From Marinilactibacillus piezotolerans (GTDB lineage: Bacteria > Bacillota > Bacilli > Lactobacillales > Carnobacteriaceae_A), in the NCBI RefSeq assembly GCF_900114235.1, contig NZ_FOSJ01000001.1:1-64000 (forward strand): a stretch of 64,000 bases of DNA. The letters run 5' to 3'. The notes beneath the pieces were generated by a model that worked only from the letters and a program-made list of their open reading frames with translations, was not told the DNA's origin and searched no databases. Of this stretch, positions 36,532 to 50,000 are shown in pieces. The number at the start of each line of letters is the position of its first letter. The first letter of the stretch is position 1. The position numbers and the translations under genes were made by a program.

Positions 36532-38997
36532 TCAATGCTCAGATTCATTGATCACGACTTGATCGTAACGAAAATCTACTGGTATTCCGTCAGTAGTTTC
36601 ATCCAATAAGAAAGAACCATTATTGTAACGGTCACTTACCTTATAGTCTTTGGGAATAACTGTAAATTCTTTTTGTTTATCCGTAATTATCGTAATATTT
36701 TCTTTGTTATTTTTTGCATCGATCAATAAGTTTATTCTATGTGGATTTTTTTTCAATTGTTTGAGTACATGTAAACCTCGTTTTGCTCTAGAAATTGTAT
36801 CAAACTCAATTAAGTTCATTTTTTTGACTGAGCCTCGCTGTGTAACGAGTAGCGCATTATATTGTTTTTGATCCTGTTCAAATACTATACCAGAAACAAC
36901 ATAATCATCTTCTTTTAGATCCATTGATTTTACACCAACAGCATTCGCTCCGACAACTGAAACTTCATCTAATGGATATTTTAAGCCAAATCCTTTATTG
37001 CTGACTAAGAAAACATCTCTAACATTTTCGTTCTCAAGGAAGTATACCGCAACCAGTCGATCATCATCAGTCTTCAACTTTATTCCATTTGCAGCTCTTG
37101 AACGATAAGTTCTTTTAGGTTCGTACTCAGTCGCCAATGTTTGTTTGATAAATCCCTGTTTAGTTATTAAAACAAATCGGTTTTTCGAACTAAACTCATT
37201 CATTTTAAATACAGCTAAAACTTTTTCATCTTGTCTTAAAGCAATTGATTGAGAAATATGATGTCCCAGATCTTTCCATCTTATATCTGGAAGTTCATGA
37301 ACCGGGCGATTAATTACATTTCCTTTAGTAGTGAATATAACAATCTGCTGCAATGTAGTCATCTCTTCTGAGAAAACAGGGTAATCACCTTCACGCAGAC
37401 CAATCTCTTCAGGTTTTGAGGCACCGTAAGAGCGTAAGCTCGTACGTTTCAGATAACCTTCTTTTGTTACAGAAACAACTACATCCTCTTCAGCAATCAA
37501 AACTTCCGTATCAACTGTAAGTTCTTCGATTTTATCTTGAACAATAGTCAGACGATCTGTAGCGTAAGCTTTTCTAGTTTCTTTCAACTCTTTTTTCATC
37601 ACATTATTAAGTTTTGTCGAACTATCAAGTATCTCTTGATATTGTTTAATTCGCTCTTGCAGTTCAGCTTCTTCTTTTTGTAATTGTGTAATATCAGTAT
37701 TTGTTAATCGATAAAGCTGTAAACTAACAATGGCTTCTGCTTGTGCTTCGGTAAATTCATATTTTGTAATTAAATTATTTTTAGCATCAGATTTATTTTG
37801 ACTGTTTCTGATTACTCTAATTACATCATCTAATATTGAAATTGCCTTAATCAGACCTGCAACGATATGTTCTCTTTTATGGTCTTTTCGCAATAAAAAT
37901 TCTGTACGTTTCAAGATTACTTGCTTTTTATGACCAATATAAGCCTGAATAATTTGCTTCAATCCAACTTGTTGTGGTCTTTTATCATCAATTGCTACCA
38001 TATTTAAATTATAAGACACTTGTAAATCTGTATTCTTCAGGAAATAAGTAAGTATTCCCTCCGCATTTGTCTCTTTCTTCAATTCTATAACAATTCGTAA
38101 ACCTGTGCGGTCAGACTCATCTCTGACTTCTGCGATTCCTTCAATTTTACGGTTGATTCGTATTTCATCCATTTTTCTTACGAGATTGGCTTTATTTACT
38201 TCATATGGAATTTCTGTTATAACAATTTGCTGCTTTCCACCGCGTAATTCTTCAATTTCTGTCTTAGAACGTACGACGATTTTTCCTTTTCCTGTTTCGT
38301 ATGCAGCTGTCAGACCTGCTACTCCTTGTATAATCCCACCGGTTGGAAAATCAGGTCCTTTAACAAACTGCATCAATTCTTTAGTTGTTGCTTTAGGATG
38401 AGAGATCAAATGAATTGATGCATCAATAACTTCTCCAATGTTATGGGGAGGAATATCTGTAGCATAACCAGCAGATATACCAGTTGCTCCATTAACTAAT
38501 AAGTTAGGGTAACGAGCTGGCAAAACAGTAGGTTCATGTGTTGTGTCATCAAAATTCAATACAAATTCAACAGTTTCTTTATCAATATCTGCAAGTAGCT
38601 CTGCTGCTATTTTTGAAAGACGAGCTTCAGTATAACGCATAGCTGCTGGAGGGTCTCCATCCATACTACCGTTGTTACCATGCATGTCGATCAATGGTTC
38701 TCTCATTTTCCAAGACTGACTTAAACGAACCATAGCATCATAAACACTGCTATCTCCATGAGGATGAAAGTTACCAATTACGTTACCGACTGTTTTGGCA
38801 GATTTTCTAAAACCTTTATCTTGAGTATTTCCTTCTGAAAACATTGCATATAAAATACGTCGCTGTACAGGTTTAAGTCCATCTCTAATATCCGGCAACG
38901 CTCTTTCCTGGATGATATATTTACTATATCGTCCAAATCGATCACCCATTACTTCTTCTAATGTCAATTCTTGGACTTCTATTCTTTTTTCTGACAT
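36532..38997 (-). CDS. parC: DNA topoisomerase IV subunit A
   Basis: The catalytic cleavage subunit of topoisomerase IV, which decatenates daughter chromosomes. The 821-residue protein has the active-site Tyr in [10 protein letters not shown] and the quinolone-determining region [14 protein letters not shown]. Ser is at the usual resistance position and Asp at the second, i.e. no obvious resistance change. C-terminal beta-pinwheel repeats follow. Assignment as parC rather than gyrA rests on the parE-parC order near plsY. Confidence 0.95.
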   Translation of the reverse strand: MSEKRIEVQELTLEEVMGDRFGRYSKYIIQERALPDIRDGLKPVQRRILYAMFSEGNTQDKGFRKSAKTVGNVIGNFHPHGDSSVYDAMVRLSQSWKMREPLIDMHGNNGSMDGDPPAAMRYTEARLSKIAAELLADIDKETVEFVLNFDDTTHEPTVLPARYPNLLVNGATGISAGYATDIPPHNIGEVIDASIHLISHPKATTKELMQFVKGPDFPTGGIIQGVAGLTAAYETGKGKIVVRSKTEIEELRGGKQQIVITEIPYEVNKANLVRKMDEIRINRKIEGIAEVRDESDRTGLRIVIELKKETNAEGILTYFLKNTDLQVSYNLNMVAIDDKRPQQVGLKQIIQAYIGHKKQVILKRTEFLLRKDHKREHIVAGLIKAISILDDVIRVIRNSQNKSDAKNNLITKYEFTEAQAEAIVSLQLYRLTNTDITQLQKEEAELQERIKQYQEILDSSTKLNNVMKKELKETRKAYATDRLTIVQDKIEELTVDTEVLIAEEDVVVSVTKEGYLKRTSLRSYGASKPEEIGLREGDYPVFSEEMTTLQQIVIFTTKGNVINRPVHELPDIRWKDLGHHISQSIALRQDEKVLAVFKMNEFSSKNRFVLITKQGFIKQTLATEYEPKRTYRSRAANGIKLKTDDDRLVAVYFLENENVRDVFLVSNKGFGLKYPLDEVSVVGANAVGVKSMDLKEDDYVVSGIVFEQDQKQYNALLVTQRGSVKKMNLIEFDTISRAKRGLHVLKQLKKNPHRINLLIDAKNNKENITIITDKQKEFTVIPKDYKVSDRYNNGSFLLDETTDGIPVDFRYDQVVINESEH

Positions 38998-39016
38998 TCA
39001 GTTGTTCAAACCTTTC

Positions 39017-41341
<2,325 letters not shown>

Positions 41342-41938
41342 TTGTTAGAAGCGATCATGTTTCTCTTGGCATATTTATTAGGATCTATACCTTCGGGGGT
41401 TTGGATCGGTAAACTATTTTATAAAACAGATGTACGTGAACATGGTAGCGGTAATTCAGGAACCACAAATACATTCAGGGTACTCGGTAAGAAGGCTGGA
41501 ATCATTGTTTTAGTCTTAGATATATTAAAAGGTACTTTAGCTGCTTTATTACCTATATGGCTAGGCTCAAACATCCACCCTATGGTAGTAGGTCTTTTTG
41601 CAGTCATTGGTCATGTTTATCCTATTTTTGCTAAATTTAAAGGGGGGAAAGCAGTTGCCACCAGTGCAGGGATTGCTTTGGGAGCTCAACCAATATTTTT
41701 GCTTTGTCTAGCAGTAATCTGGGGAGTAGTATTATACACTTCAAGTATGGTAAGTTTAGCCAGTATTATTGCAGTCATCATTGGAGCAATCGCTTCTCTT
41801 TTTTTAGGAGATCCTTTATTTGCACTAATTGTTTGGATTGCAATGATCATAGTTATTGTCAGGCATAAATCAAATATTGGTCGGATCAAAAATGGAACTG
41901 AAAATAAAGTGCCATTCGGATTGAAAAAGGATAAATAA
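41342..41938 (+). CDS. plsY: Acyl-phosphate glycerol-3-phosphate acyltransferase PlsY
   Basis: An integral membrane enzyme that makes lysophosphatidic acid from acyl phosphate and glycerol-3-phosphate. The 198-residue protein has five transmembrane helices and the three motifs SIPSGVWIG, GSGNSGTTNTFRVLG and GHVYPIFAKFKGGKA. AAGGAG at 41328-41333 is eight bases from TTG 41342; the upstream GTG at 41333 overlaps that site, so TTG is preferred. Confidence 0.93.
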   Translation: MLEAIMFLLAYLLGSIPSGVWIGKLFYKTDVREHGSGNSGTTNTFRVLGKKAGIIVLVLDILKGTLAALLPIWLGSNIHPMVVGLFAVIGHVYPIFAKFKGGKAVATSAGIALGAQPIFLLCLAVIWGVVLYTSSMVSLASIIAVIIGAIASLFLGDPLFALIVWIAMIIVIVRHKSNIGRIKNGTENKVPFGLKKDK

Positions 41939-41964
41939 TTTTACCTTATTTTTATATCATACAG

Positions 41965-42008
41965 AAAGCCTTTCTCTATCATTATACATCGATAGTGAAA
42001 GGCTTTTT
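41965..42008. terminator. Bidirectional terminator between plsY and codY
   Basis: AAAGCCTTTC pairs with GAAAGGCTTT, with an internal CTATC/GATAG stem and a T-run. Confidence 0.85.
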
Positions 42009-42836
42009 TTATTGCTCCATATTCCCAAAAAGCGCTTTAGTAAACAATGGATTTAGAACTTTTATATAAGTTCCTCTCATTCCCATAGAACGCTGTTCAA
42101 TAACGGAAGCTGATACCAGCTTTCGTAATCCATTAACAACAATTGATCTAGTTACACCAATTTTATCTGCAATCTCAGAAGTAGTGAGTATCATTTCCAT
42201 AGTTCCTTCACCCATGTGATTAAATACGCCTCTTAAAGCTTTGACTTCTGTGATTGATAACGTAGACATTGCTAAGTTTGCTCCAGCTATCTGTTTTTCG
42301 ATCTCTACTTCGATTTTACCGTATTCTAAAGCAATTTCTATAGCAATCATCGAAGCTGCATGTTCAATGACAAGATGATCTACTTCAGTGATTTCTCCTT
42401 GGACCCGTCCCACTAACAGAGTGCCTAATCTATCATCTGAAAGCTTGATTGGTACAATAGTTGTTAAAGCCTCCGGATAATTAGCTCTTTTTTCAACAGG
42501 AAAAATTGTTAGATTATCATCGATTTTAACATCTTTAACTGTCGTCTGGACATTTGCCAGCCTGTGAATATAATTATAAGGAAATGACTTATTTTCAATC
42601 AGGTTCCTTACTCGTTGAGTGTTAACACGATGTCGCTCATAATATCCCAAAAGTGTTCCCTCAGCATTAATAACGTAAATATTTGCATCTAATAATTTAC
42701 CTAAGGCGAAAGAAATACTTTTCAATGGAAAGTCGATCTCTTTTGAGTCATTTGAAAGAATATACTTTGCCCATTCTTTTATGTTAGCCTGTTTATTTAA
42801 TTCTTTTATTTTGTCTAAAAAGGCTTGATTACTCAT
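42009..42836 (-). CDS. codY: GTP-sensing global repressor CodY
   Basis: CodY senses branched-chain amino acids and GTP and represses nutrient-scavenging genes. The 275-residue protein has an N-terminal GAF domain (about 1-160) and a C-terminal winged HTH with SEIADKIGVTRSIVVNGLRKL, the near-invariant CodY recognition helix. It is about 15 residues longer than typical at the C-terminus. It follows hslU, as in the Bacillus clp-cod operon. Confidence 0.97.
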   Translation of the reverse strand: MSNQAFLDKIKELNKQANIKEWAKYILSNDSKEIDFPLKSISFALGKLLDANIYVINAEGTLLGYYERHRVNTQRVRNLIENKSFPYNYIHRLANVQTTVKDVKIDDNLTIFPVEKRANYPEALTTIVPIKLSDDRLGTLLVGRVQGEITEVDHLVIEHAASMIAIEIALEYGKIEVEIEKQIAGANLAMSTLSITEVKALRGVFNHMGEGTMEMILTTSEIADKIGVTRSIVVNGLRKLVSASVIEQRSMGMRGTYIKVLNPLFTKALFGNMEQ

Positions 42837-42890
42837 TTAATATAGTGTTCCTTTCCTTACTAAGATAGGTCAATTGACTAGAATTACAGT

Positions 42891-44312
42891 TTAAAGAATG
42901 TAGCGGCTAAGATCTTTATTTACAACAATATGTCCTATTTTGTCATCTACATATTTTTGAGTGATTTTAACTTCTCCCATTTGCATATCTGGTGCTTCAA
43001 AAAGTAATTCTTCAAGGAGACGTTCAAGAATCGTATGCAACCTTCTCGCGCCTATATTATCAGTGGATTCATTTACCTCAAAAGCAATCTCAGCAATTCT
43101 TTCAATAGCTTCCATTGTAAAAATAACATTGATATTTTCAGTCCCCAGCAAAGCTTGGTATTGTTTTACCAGTGCATTTTGTGGCTCAGTTAAAATTTTA
43201 ACAAAATCTTCTTTTGATAGATCATTTAATTCAACACGAATAGGGAAGCGTCCTTGTAGTTCTGGAATCAAATCACTCGGTTTAGAAACATGAAATGCTC
43301 CTGAACCGATAAACAAGACATGGTCTGTGTTTACTGTGCCATATTTTGTTTTTACACTTGATCCCTCTACAATTGGCAAAATGTCTCTTTGTACCCCTTC
43401 TCTGGATACTTGACCACTGTTGTTTTGCCCTTTTGAAGTGATTTTATCAATTTCATCAATAAAGATAATACCCGCATTCTCAGTTAGTTGAACAGCTTCA
43501 GCGTGAATGTCTTCTTGATTAATCAATTTATCTGCTTCTTCTTCCGTAAAAATCTTAATAGCTTCTTTGACTGTTACTTTGCGTTTGATTTTTTTTGAAG
43601 GTTTTAATTGACCGAACGTTTCTGAAAGGTCAATTCCCATTTGCTCTAATGGAGCATTCATCGGGCTTACAGATTGTTTTTTTTCTTCAACTTTAATTTC
43701 TACTTCTCTTGAATCTAAAATACCTTTTCGAATTTGATTTATTAGCTCTTCTCGTTTAGTAGATATTTCTGCTGTAACTGTTTCTTCTTCTTCAGCAGGT
43801 TCAGCATATAATTGGTTAGGATCAATTCCTATTCCTTTAAACATACCTGCTAATGGGTTTTGATCTTGTTGTTTTTTTTCTTTTTTTATACCAGGAGCTA
43901 ATACTTTTGCAATTCTTTCGATCGCTTTATTCTCTGCTCTACCACGGACATTCTTGCGCTGCTCTTCACGAACAATTTGTACAGCTGCTTCTGTCAGATC
44001 TCTGACCATTGATTCCACATCACGACCAATATAGCCGACTTCTGTAAATTTAGTTGCTTCAACCTTTATAAAAGGTGCATCAACAATATCTGCTAAACGT
44101 CTGGCAATTTCTGTTTTACCGATACCTGTAGCACCGATCATTAAAATATTCTTAGGGGTGATTTCTTTTTGCATATCGCTATCCAGTTTCAAGCGACGAT
44201 ATCGATTTCTCAAGGCTACAGCAACAGATTTTTTTGCTTCTGTCTGACCTACTATATATTTATCAAGTTTTTCTACAATTTCTCTAGGTTTTAAATCAGT
44301 TTTTGTACTCAT
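42891..44312 (-). CDS. hslU: HslU/ClpY ATPase of the HslVU protease
   Basis: The AAA+ unfoldase ring that feeds HslV. The 473-residue protein has Walker [12 protein letters not shown], Walker B FIDEIDKI, a central I domain (about 110-240) and the C-terminal LSRYIL tail that docks into HslV. Two ATG codons are adjacent; AAGGAG is six bases from the second (44312) and three from the first. It lies 10 bp downstream of hslV. Confidence 0.96.
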   Translation of the reverse strand: MSTKTDLKPREIVEKLDKYIVGQTEAKKSVAVALRNRYRRLKLDSDMQKEITPKNILMIGATGIGKTEIARRLADIVDAPFIKVEATKFTEVGYIGRDVESMVRDLTEAAVQIVREEQRKNVRGRAENKAIERIAKVLAPGIKKEKKQQDQNPLAGMFKGIGIDPNQLYAEPAEEEETVTAEISTKREELINQIRKGILDSREVEIKVEEKKQSVSPMNAPLEQMGIDLSETFGQLKPSKKIKRKVTVKEAIKIFTEEEADKLINQEDIHAEAVQLTENAGIIFIDEIDKITSKGQNNSGQVSREGVQRDILPIVEGSSVKTKYGTVNTDHVLFIGSGAFHVSKPSDLIPELQGRFPIRVELNDLSKEDFVKILTEPQNALVKQYQALLGTENINVIFTMEAIERIAEIAFEVNESTDNIGARRLHTILERLLEELLFEAPDMQMGEVKITQKYVDDKIGHIVVNKDLSRYIL

Positions 44313-44322
44313 CATAGTCTCC

Positions 44323-44862
44323 TTACAATTCTTCTGAAATGATATTGTGATTTGTGTAAACGCAGATGTCTGCTGCTATCGATAAACTATTTTCTGCAAT
44401 TTCTTTTGCAGATAATGGCCCAGCATATAGCTTTAAAGCTCTAGCAGCAGATAACGCAAAGTTCCCGCCTGATCCTATTCCAAGAATTCCATCATCTGGT
44501 TGAATAACTTCTCCATTTCCTGAAATCAGCAGCATTTCTTCCTTATTCATTACAATCAATAAGGCTTCAAGATTTTTCATCATTTTATCAGTACGCCATT
44601 CTTGAGCTAATTCCACTGCAGCACGCATTAGATTCCCGTTGTATTGGTTCAGATATCCTTCAAATTTTTCTTCTAATGTAAAAGCATCTGCAACACTTCC
44701 GGCAAAACCTACCAAAACTTCACCATTGTAGATTTTTCGAACTTTGCGTGCCGTTCCTTTCATTACAACTTGCTCTCCCATTGTAACTTGTCCGTCTCCT
44801 GCCATTGCCGACATTCCATTATGCTGTATTGCTAATATTGTTGTCGCATGAAATTCAGTCAT
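44323..44862 (-). CDS. hslV: HslV/ClpQ peptidase subunit
   Basis: The proteasome-related peptidase of HslVU (ClpYQ). The 179-residue protein carries [10 protein letters not shown] at the N-terminus, where the nucleophilic residue lies after processing, and the conserved GDGQVTMG and [14 protein letters not shown] blocks. In Bacillus the mature N-terminal residue is Ser; here a Thr pair is available. It sits between xerC and hslU. Confidence 0.96.
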   Translation of the reverse strand: MTEFHATTILAIQHNGMSAMAGDGQVTMGEQVVMKGTARKVRKIYNGEVLVGFAGSVADAFTLEEKFEGYLNQYNGNLMRAAVELAQEWRTDKMMKNLEALLIVMNKEEMLLISGNGEVIQPDDGILGIGSGGNFALSAARALKLYAGPLSAKEIAENSLSIAADICVYTNHNIISEEL

Positions 44863-44908
44863 AGTGTACCTCCATAATTAATATTGATTTGTATTACTTA
44901 ATCTTTAT

Positions 44909-45805
44909 TTAAGCTCTAGGATGATATTTCTTATAATCAGATTGAAGATGTTCTTTAGTGACATGAGCATAGATTTGAGTCGATGATAAACTCTTATGCC
45001 CAAGCAGCTCTTGAACTGTTCTCATATCTGCTCCATTATCCAACAAATGTGTAGCAAATGTATGCCTTAACATATGTGGAGATATATTGGATGTCAGTGT
45101 ACTTTTTTTAATAATCTGGTTCAATGTATATTGTATTCCGGCTTGTGTAATCTGATCGCCATGGTGATTAATAAATATATAGGGATGATCTTTTGCATAT
45201 TTAGTCATGAGCTCAACACGAGATTTTTCCATATATTCTTGTAATGCTACTGAAGCATAATGACCAAAAGGAACATATCGTTCTTTATTACCCTTCCCCA
45301 TTACCAACATGACGCTCATCTCAAAATCAACGTCCTCTACCTTTAATCCGACACACTCACTGACACGTATGCCAGTTCCATACAGAACCTCTAAGAGAGC
45401 CATATTCCGATAATCTAGCAAACCAGTTCCTAAAGCAGCTTCAAATAATTGTTTGATTTCTTGATCATAAAAAAAGGTAGGAAGCCGTAATCCTTTCCTT
45501 TTCATATTTAAATAAGAAAAAGGATTATCATCAGCTAATTCATTATTCAATAAAAATTGATAAAAAGCTCTAAGACTTGATATTTTTCTAGAAATTGATG
45601 TTCTAGAATAGTTTTTATCATTTAAATAACCTAAATATATTCTAGCATCAGGTAAAGTTACAGATAAGAAATCGTCGTTCCCTGTCTCTTTTAAAAACAC
45701 TGAGAAAGCTTGTATATCTTCTAAATAAGCTTTTTTTGTTAAATCTGAATAATGTCTTTCATGTATTAAATAATTCATGAATAGATGAACTAAATTTTGT
45801 TCCAT
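44909..45805 (-). CDS. xerC: Tyrosine recombinase XerC
   Basis: Resolves chromosome dimers at dif. The 298-residue protein has an N-terminal SAM-like core-binding domain and a catalytic domain with Arg in GTGIRVSE, the Lys strand MGKGNKER, HMLRHTFATH and LGHKSLSSTQIYAHV, in which the final Tyr is the nucleophile. The open frame reaches 45895, but GGAGGGAT precedes ATG 45805. The gene is codV in Bacillus nomenclature. Its place upstream of hslVU and codY is conserved. Confidence 0.95.
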   Translation of the reverse strand: MEQNLVHLFMNYLIHERHYSDLTKKAYLEDIQAFSVFLKETGNDDFLSVTLPDARIYLGYLNDKNYSRTSISRKISSLRAFYQFLLNNELADDNPFSYLNMKRKGLRLPTFFYDQEIKQLFEAALGTGLLDYRNMALLEVLYGTGIRVSECVGLKVEDVDFEMSVMLVMGKGNKERYVPFGHYASVALQEYMEKSRVELMTKYAKDHPYIFINHHGDQITQAGIQYTLNQIIKKSTLTSNISPHMLRHTFATHLLDNGADMRTVQELLGHKSLSSTQIYAHVTKEHLQSDYKKYHPRA

Positions 45806-45891
45806 TTCTATCCCTCCAACGTTCATGCTACTATAGTTTACCATAATACTATTAAGAATCGTATAAAGGAATACAAACGAAAAAGACGCTC

Positions 45892-45966
45892 TCACAGTAA
45901 AACTGAATTTTTATTAAAATAATAAAAATTCAGTTGCCTTATACTGCTTAATACTGCTTACAAGAC
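45892..45966 (-). terminator. Hairpin between topA and xerC
   Basis: A 15-bp perfect stem (45901-45915 with 45921-45935) lies inside an outer AGACG/CGTCT pairing. On the minus strand it ends in TTTTTC. A direct repeat TACTGCTTA (45942-45950 and 45952-45960) adjoins it. It probably terminates topA transcripts. Confidence 0.65.
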
Positions 45967-45981
45967 GTCTCTATTAATATT

Positions 45982-48051
45982 TTACTTTTGAATATCCTCT
46001 GCATAATCACAGTTTGAACATTTTACTTGGCTTTGTTTTTTTGTGATTTTTTCCACTAAGAAATGATCACATTTAGGACAGTTTCTACCGATTGGTTTAT
46101 CCCATGAAGTGAATTCACACTCAGGATAACGATCACAACCATAAAATATACGATTTTTTTTAGATTTTCGTTCTACAACTTCACCTTTTTTACATAAAGG
46201 ACAAGTAATTTCTAACTTTTTAACGATTGGTTTAGTATTACGACAATCTGGAAAATTAGAACAGGCATAGAATTTTCCATATCTTCCTATTTTGATAACC
46301 ATTGGATGTCCGCACTTTTCGCAATCGAAGCCTGCTGGTTCATCTTCTATTTCAACTTCTTCAATTTCTTTTTCTGCTTTTTCGACTTCATCTTTGAACG
46401 GATTATAGAATTGATCTATAATCTTAACCCATTCTATTTTTCCTTCTTCAACAGAGTCCAGATCTTTTTCCATTTTAGCAGTAAAGTTCACATCTACGAT
46501 ATTAGGAAAGAATTCTTTGATCATCTCATTAACAATTCCACCTAATTCCGTTGGTTCAAAACGTTTATTTTTTAAAGCGACATAATATCTTCTCTGAATA
46601 GTCTCTAAAGTAGGAGCATAGGTAGATGGACGTCCTACTCCGTTTTCCTCTAAAGTCTTGATTAGACTCGCTTCACTATATCTAGCTGGTGGTTGAGTAA
46701 AGTGCTGTTCCGGATCAATTTTATCTAATGTAACTTCATCTTGTTCTTCCATTTCAGGTAAAATATTGTCTTTCTCTTTTGACTGATCTTTGTAGACAAT
46801 TTGATATCCATCAAATTTAATACTAGATCCATTGGCACGGAACATAACGCCGTTTTGCTCAAGATCCACTCTCATCGTATCATAAATCGCCGGTTTCATT
46901 AGGCTCGCTATAAATCTCGACCAGATAAGATTATAAAGTTTATATTGATCTTTGGTCAAATATTGCTTGATATCGTCAGGCCTTCTCATCGCACTCGTGG
47001 CTCTTATTGCCTCATGAGCATCTTGAGCACCTTCTGCATTCTTCACTTTACGAGCTTTAGAAGCTGAATACTCTTCACCGTAATCCTCAAGAATAAGCTG
47101 TGTCGCTTCAGCTTTAGCAGTTTCAGATAAACGAGTAGAGTCGGTACGCATGTAGGTAATTAGACCTACAGCACCCCCACGTCCTAAAGATATACCTTCA
47201 TATAACTGCTGAGCAACCATCATTGTCTTACGAGTTCTAAAATTTAGTTTCCCAGCAGCTTCCTGCTGCAAACTACTAGTTGTAAATGGATTTTGAGGAT
47301 TTCTTTTACGTTCTTTCCTAGTTACTTTTTTAACTGTCCATTTTTCATCTTTATCAATTCTATCTAATATTTTATCAGTTTCTTCCTTATTAGATATAGA
47401 GGTTTTTTTACCATCTACACCATAAAAATTAGCTTTAAATTTTTTGCGAGTTTTAACAAAATTTCCTTCGATAGTCCAATACTCTTCCGGTTTGAAATTT
47501 TTTATTTCTTCTTCCCGGTCACAAATAATTTTTAGCGCAACTGATTGAACTCGCCCAGCACTTAAGCCTCGTTTGACTTTCTTCCATAATAATGGACTTA
47601 TCTGATAACCAACAATTCGATCAAGAACACGTCTGGCTTGCTGAGAATCAATTAGATTTTCATCAAGGTCACGTGGATTTTTCAGAGCATTTTTCACTGC
47701 GTCTTTAGTAATCTCGTTAAACACTACACGATTTTTCTCATCATCTCGCAAACCTAACAGATAGCTTAAGTGCCATGCAATAGCTTCCCCTTCGCGATCC
47801 GGATCGGCTGCAAGAAAAACTTTTTCGGCTTTTTTTGCATATTTTTTCAGGTCTTTTATTACAGGTCCTTTACCACGAATTGTTATATATTCAGGTTCGT
47901 AATTATTTTCAAAATCAATTCCCATCCTACTTTTTGGTAAATCTCTAATATGACCTAAGCTAGCAACTACTTTATAATTTCTACCTAAATATTTCTCAAT
48001 TGTTTTTGCTTTGGCAGGTGATTCTACAATAACCAGATATTTATAAGCCAA
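45982..48051 (-). CDS. topA: DNA topoisomerase I
   Basis: Relaxes negative supercoils. The 689-residue type IA enzyme begins [21 protein letters not shown] (TOPRIM) and has the catalytic Tyr in [10 protein letters not shown]. It ends with three C4 zinc-ribbon motifs ([16 protein letters not shown] and CPKCDHF). The frame extends to a TTG at 48069, but AAGGGG is eight bases upstream of TTG 48051, which gives the family-typical N-terminus. Confidence 0.96.
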   Translation of the reverse strand: MAYKYLVIVESPAKAKTIEKYLGRNYKVVASLGHIRDLPKSRMGIDFENNYEPEYITIRGKGPVIKDLKKYAKKAEKVFLAADPDREGEAIAWHLSYLLGLRDDEKNRVVFNEITKDAVKNALKNPRDLDENLIDSQQARRVLDRIVGYQISPLLWKKVKRGLSAGRVQSVALKIICDREEEIKNFKPEEYWTIEGNFVKTRKKFKANFYGVDGKKTSISNKEETDKILDRIDKDEKWTVKKVTRKERKRNPQNPFTTSSLQQEAAGKLNFRTRKTMMVAQQLYEGISLGRGGAVGLITYMRTDSTRLSETAKAEATQLILEDYGEEYSASKARKVKNAEGAQDAHEAIRATSAMRRPDDIKQYLTKDQYKLYNLIWSRFIASLMKPAIYDTMRVDLEQNGVMFRANGSSIKFDGYQIVYKDQSKEKDNILPEMEEQDEVTLDKIDPEQHFTQPPARYSEASLIKTLEENGVGRPSTYAPTLETIQRRYYVALKNKRFEPTELGGIVNEMIKEFFPNIVDVNFTAKMEKDLDSVEEGKIEWVKIIDQFYNPFKDEVEKAEKEIEEVEIEDEPAGFDCEKCGHPMVIKIGRYGKFYACSNFPDCRNTKPIVKKLEITCPLCKKGEVVERKSKKNRIFYGCDRYPECEFTSWDKPIGRNCPKCDHFLVEKITKKQSQVKCSNCDYAEDIQK

Positions 48052-48252
48052 ATCAACGGCCCCTTTCAATTTGTATAAGCTCTGATGTATAACTTATTCG
48101 TCTGTACATCATGTAATCGTACATTATAACTGCTTTTTTTCAAGTTTAAACTTTTAAAATCAGCATTTATTATTCTTTACGAAAGAATCGTTACTCATCA
48201 TATGCCATACAATAGGGTTTGTCAACTTGCAAGATTGAATTTTCTACAAATA

Positions 48253-49152
48253 TCAGATATCAGACTTTAGATACCACCTATTTTTATAGACTATATCTTC
48301 AATAATATCATTAGAAGATGTTACCATTTTAGCTCCAGCTTTTATCAAATCATTTGTCCCTTCAGAAAGGGTACTAAAAATCGATCCTGGTACAGCATAG
48401 ACTTCTCGGTTCTGTTCCAGCGCTTGATGGGCAGTAATTAAACTTCCACTTCTCTTTTTCGCTTCTACAACTATAACTCCATCGCTTATTCCTGAAATAA
48501 TTCTATTTCTTAATGGAAAATGATGTCTTAACGGTTTAGAACCTATTGGAAATTCTGTCAACAATAGTTGCTTGTTTTCAATTTCTTTTTGGAGAAGACG
48601 ATTACTATAAGGATAATAATAATCTAGACCAGTACCAATGACAGCAATGGTCTTTCCGTTCTCTTCCATTGCACTAATATGTGAATAAGCATCAATTCCT
48701 TTAGCTAAACCGCTGCATATTATGATTCCTTTTTCAATAAGAGGGGGAACAAATCTTCTAACAATAGCTTTGCCATATTCAGTACATTCTCTAGCTCCTA
48801 CGACTCCGATTATACTTTTCTCAATCCATTCTATATTCCCCTTATAAAACAGTACTAATGGAGGAAGATAGATTTCTTTAAGTTTTATAGGATATTGCTC
48901 ATCTAATATAGTTATCCAACCTACTCCCAGCTTTGACAAGTCCACTTTTTTCTGCCGAGAATAAAATGAATTTTTAAATTCTAAAAAAGAAGCTTTCTTT
49001 TCAAAAGAAAGCTTCTTTAATGGTTTTAAATCTAATTCACAATGTCCATTCTCCAGTAATAAATCTTGTAGAAAACTCCATTTTTCTTCTATAGACATCT
49101 TTGTGTAATGAGCAAGTATAAAGCAGTGCTCTTCAAATTGATCAATTAGCAT
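48253..49152 (-). CDS. dprA: DNA processing protein DprA
   Basis: Binds incoming single-stranded DNA and loads RecA during natural transformation. The 299-residue protein has a SAM-like N-terminal part and the Rossmann-fold core with GVVGARECTEYGK, CSGLAKGIDAYSH, GTGLDYYYP, FPLRNRIISG and VVEAKKRSGSL. Its position upstream of topA is the standard one. Presence does not by itself show competence. Confidence 0.95.
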   Translation of the reverse strand: MLIDQFEEHCFILAHYTKMSIEEKWSFLQDLLLENGHCELDLKPLKKLSFEKKASFLEFKNSFYSRQKKVDLSKLGVGWITILDEQYPIKLKEIYLPPLVLFYKGNIEWIEKSIIGVVGARECTEYGKAIVRRFVPPLIEKGIIICSGLAKGIDAYSHISAMEENGKTIAVIGTGLDYYYPYSNRLLQKEIENKQLLLTEFPIGSKPLRHHFPLRNRIISGISDGVIVVEAKKRSGSLITAHQALEQNREVYAVPGSIFSTLSEGTNDLIKAGAKMVTSSNDIIEDIVYKNRWYLKSDI

Positions 49153-49226
49153 AATATAGTCTCCTTATGATTTAGTAATATATTCTCTCTTCCTTATATA
49201 TTACTTACATTAAAGAGATAAGTTCA

Positions 49227-50000
49227 CTAAAGTGACTGTCTTTCTTTTACGGGAGCAAAAGAAAGTCGATGGATAGGCGTGATGCCATTTTCATCTAACC
49301 CTAAAAGGTGTTGCTTAGTACCATATCCAGCATTTTGATCAAACCCATATCCTGGATATTTTAAATGATATTGTTCCATTAGTCTATCGCGTTCCACTTT
49401 AGCTATGATGCTTGCAGCAGCAATCGAAATACTTTTTGCATCTCCTTTAATAATACTTTCCTGTGGTAATTGCAGCGGAAGCTTCATTGCATCAATCAAA
49501 AGATAGTCGGGTTCAGAGCTTAGTTCCCCAACAGCTTTAATCATAGCAAGTTTGCTAGCTTGATAAATATTAATATCATCTATTACTTGAGCTTCAACGA
49601 TTCCAATCCCAATCCCAATCGCCTTTTCATGAATTTCAGCATAAAGTGCTGTTCTTTTAGCCAATGAAAGCTTTTTAGAATCATTTAATCCTATAATCGG
49701 ATTGTTCGGATCAAGAATAACCGCAGCTGCAAGTACTGGACCAGCAAGTGGACCTCTACCAACTTCATCTATTCCTGCAATCAATTGAGCCCCACGTGAA
49801 TATGCTGACTTCTCATATACAGACATACGTTCATAATCCTTCAATAATTTTTCTTCTCTGCTCCTTGCCTTCTCCCACCCTAGTATTGCATTTCTGACTC
49901 CTTTACGATCATCTTTTCTAATTTCTTGAAGTCTTGGGTCTTCTATTACAGTTATTTGATCGAGCAGTGCTTTAATCTCCTTAACTGTCAACTTATTCAT
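49227..50000 (-). CDS. rnhB: Ribonuclease HII
   Basis: Cleaves RNA at RNA-DNA junctions and removes misincorporated ribonucleotides. The core begins at IAGIDEVGRGPLAGP with the acidic Asp-Glu pair and continues with DSKKLS and the GDAKSISIAAASIIAKVERD block. The start is uncertain: ATG 50000 gives 257 residues and overlaps the rbgA stop by eight bases; ATG 50018 has AGAGGA upstream. The former gives the more usual N-terminus. Confidence 0.94.
   Translation of the reverse strand: MNKLTVKEIKALLDQITVIEDPRLQEIRKDDRKGVRNAILGWEKARSREEKLLKDYERMSVYEKSAYSRGAQLIAGIDEVGRGPLAGPVLAAAVILDPNNPIIGLNDSKKLSLAKRTALYAEIHEKAIGIGIGIVEAQVIDDINIYQASKLAMIKAVGELSSEPDYLLIDAMKLPLQLPQESIIKGDAKSISIAAASIIAKVERDRLMEQYHLKYPGYGFDQNAGYGTKQHLLGLDENGITPIHRLSFAPVKERQSL

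Noticed and set aside
45942-45960. Two TACTGCTTA repeats as a CRISPR array
   Set aside because: Only two 9-bp copies with a one-base gap; no spacer-repeat periodicity and no cas genes.
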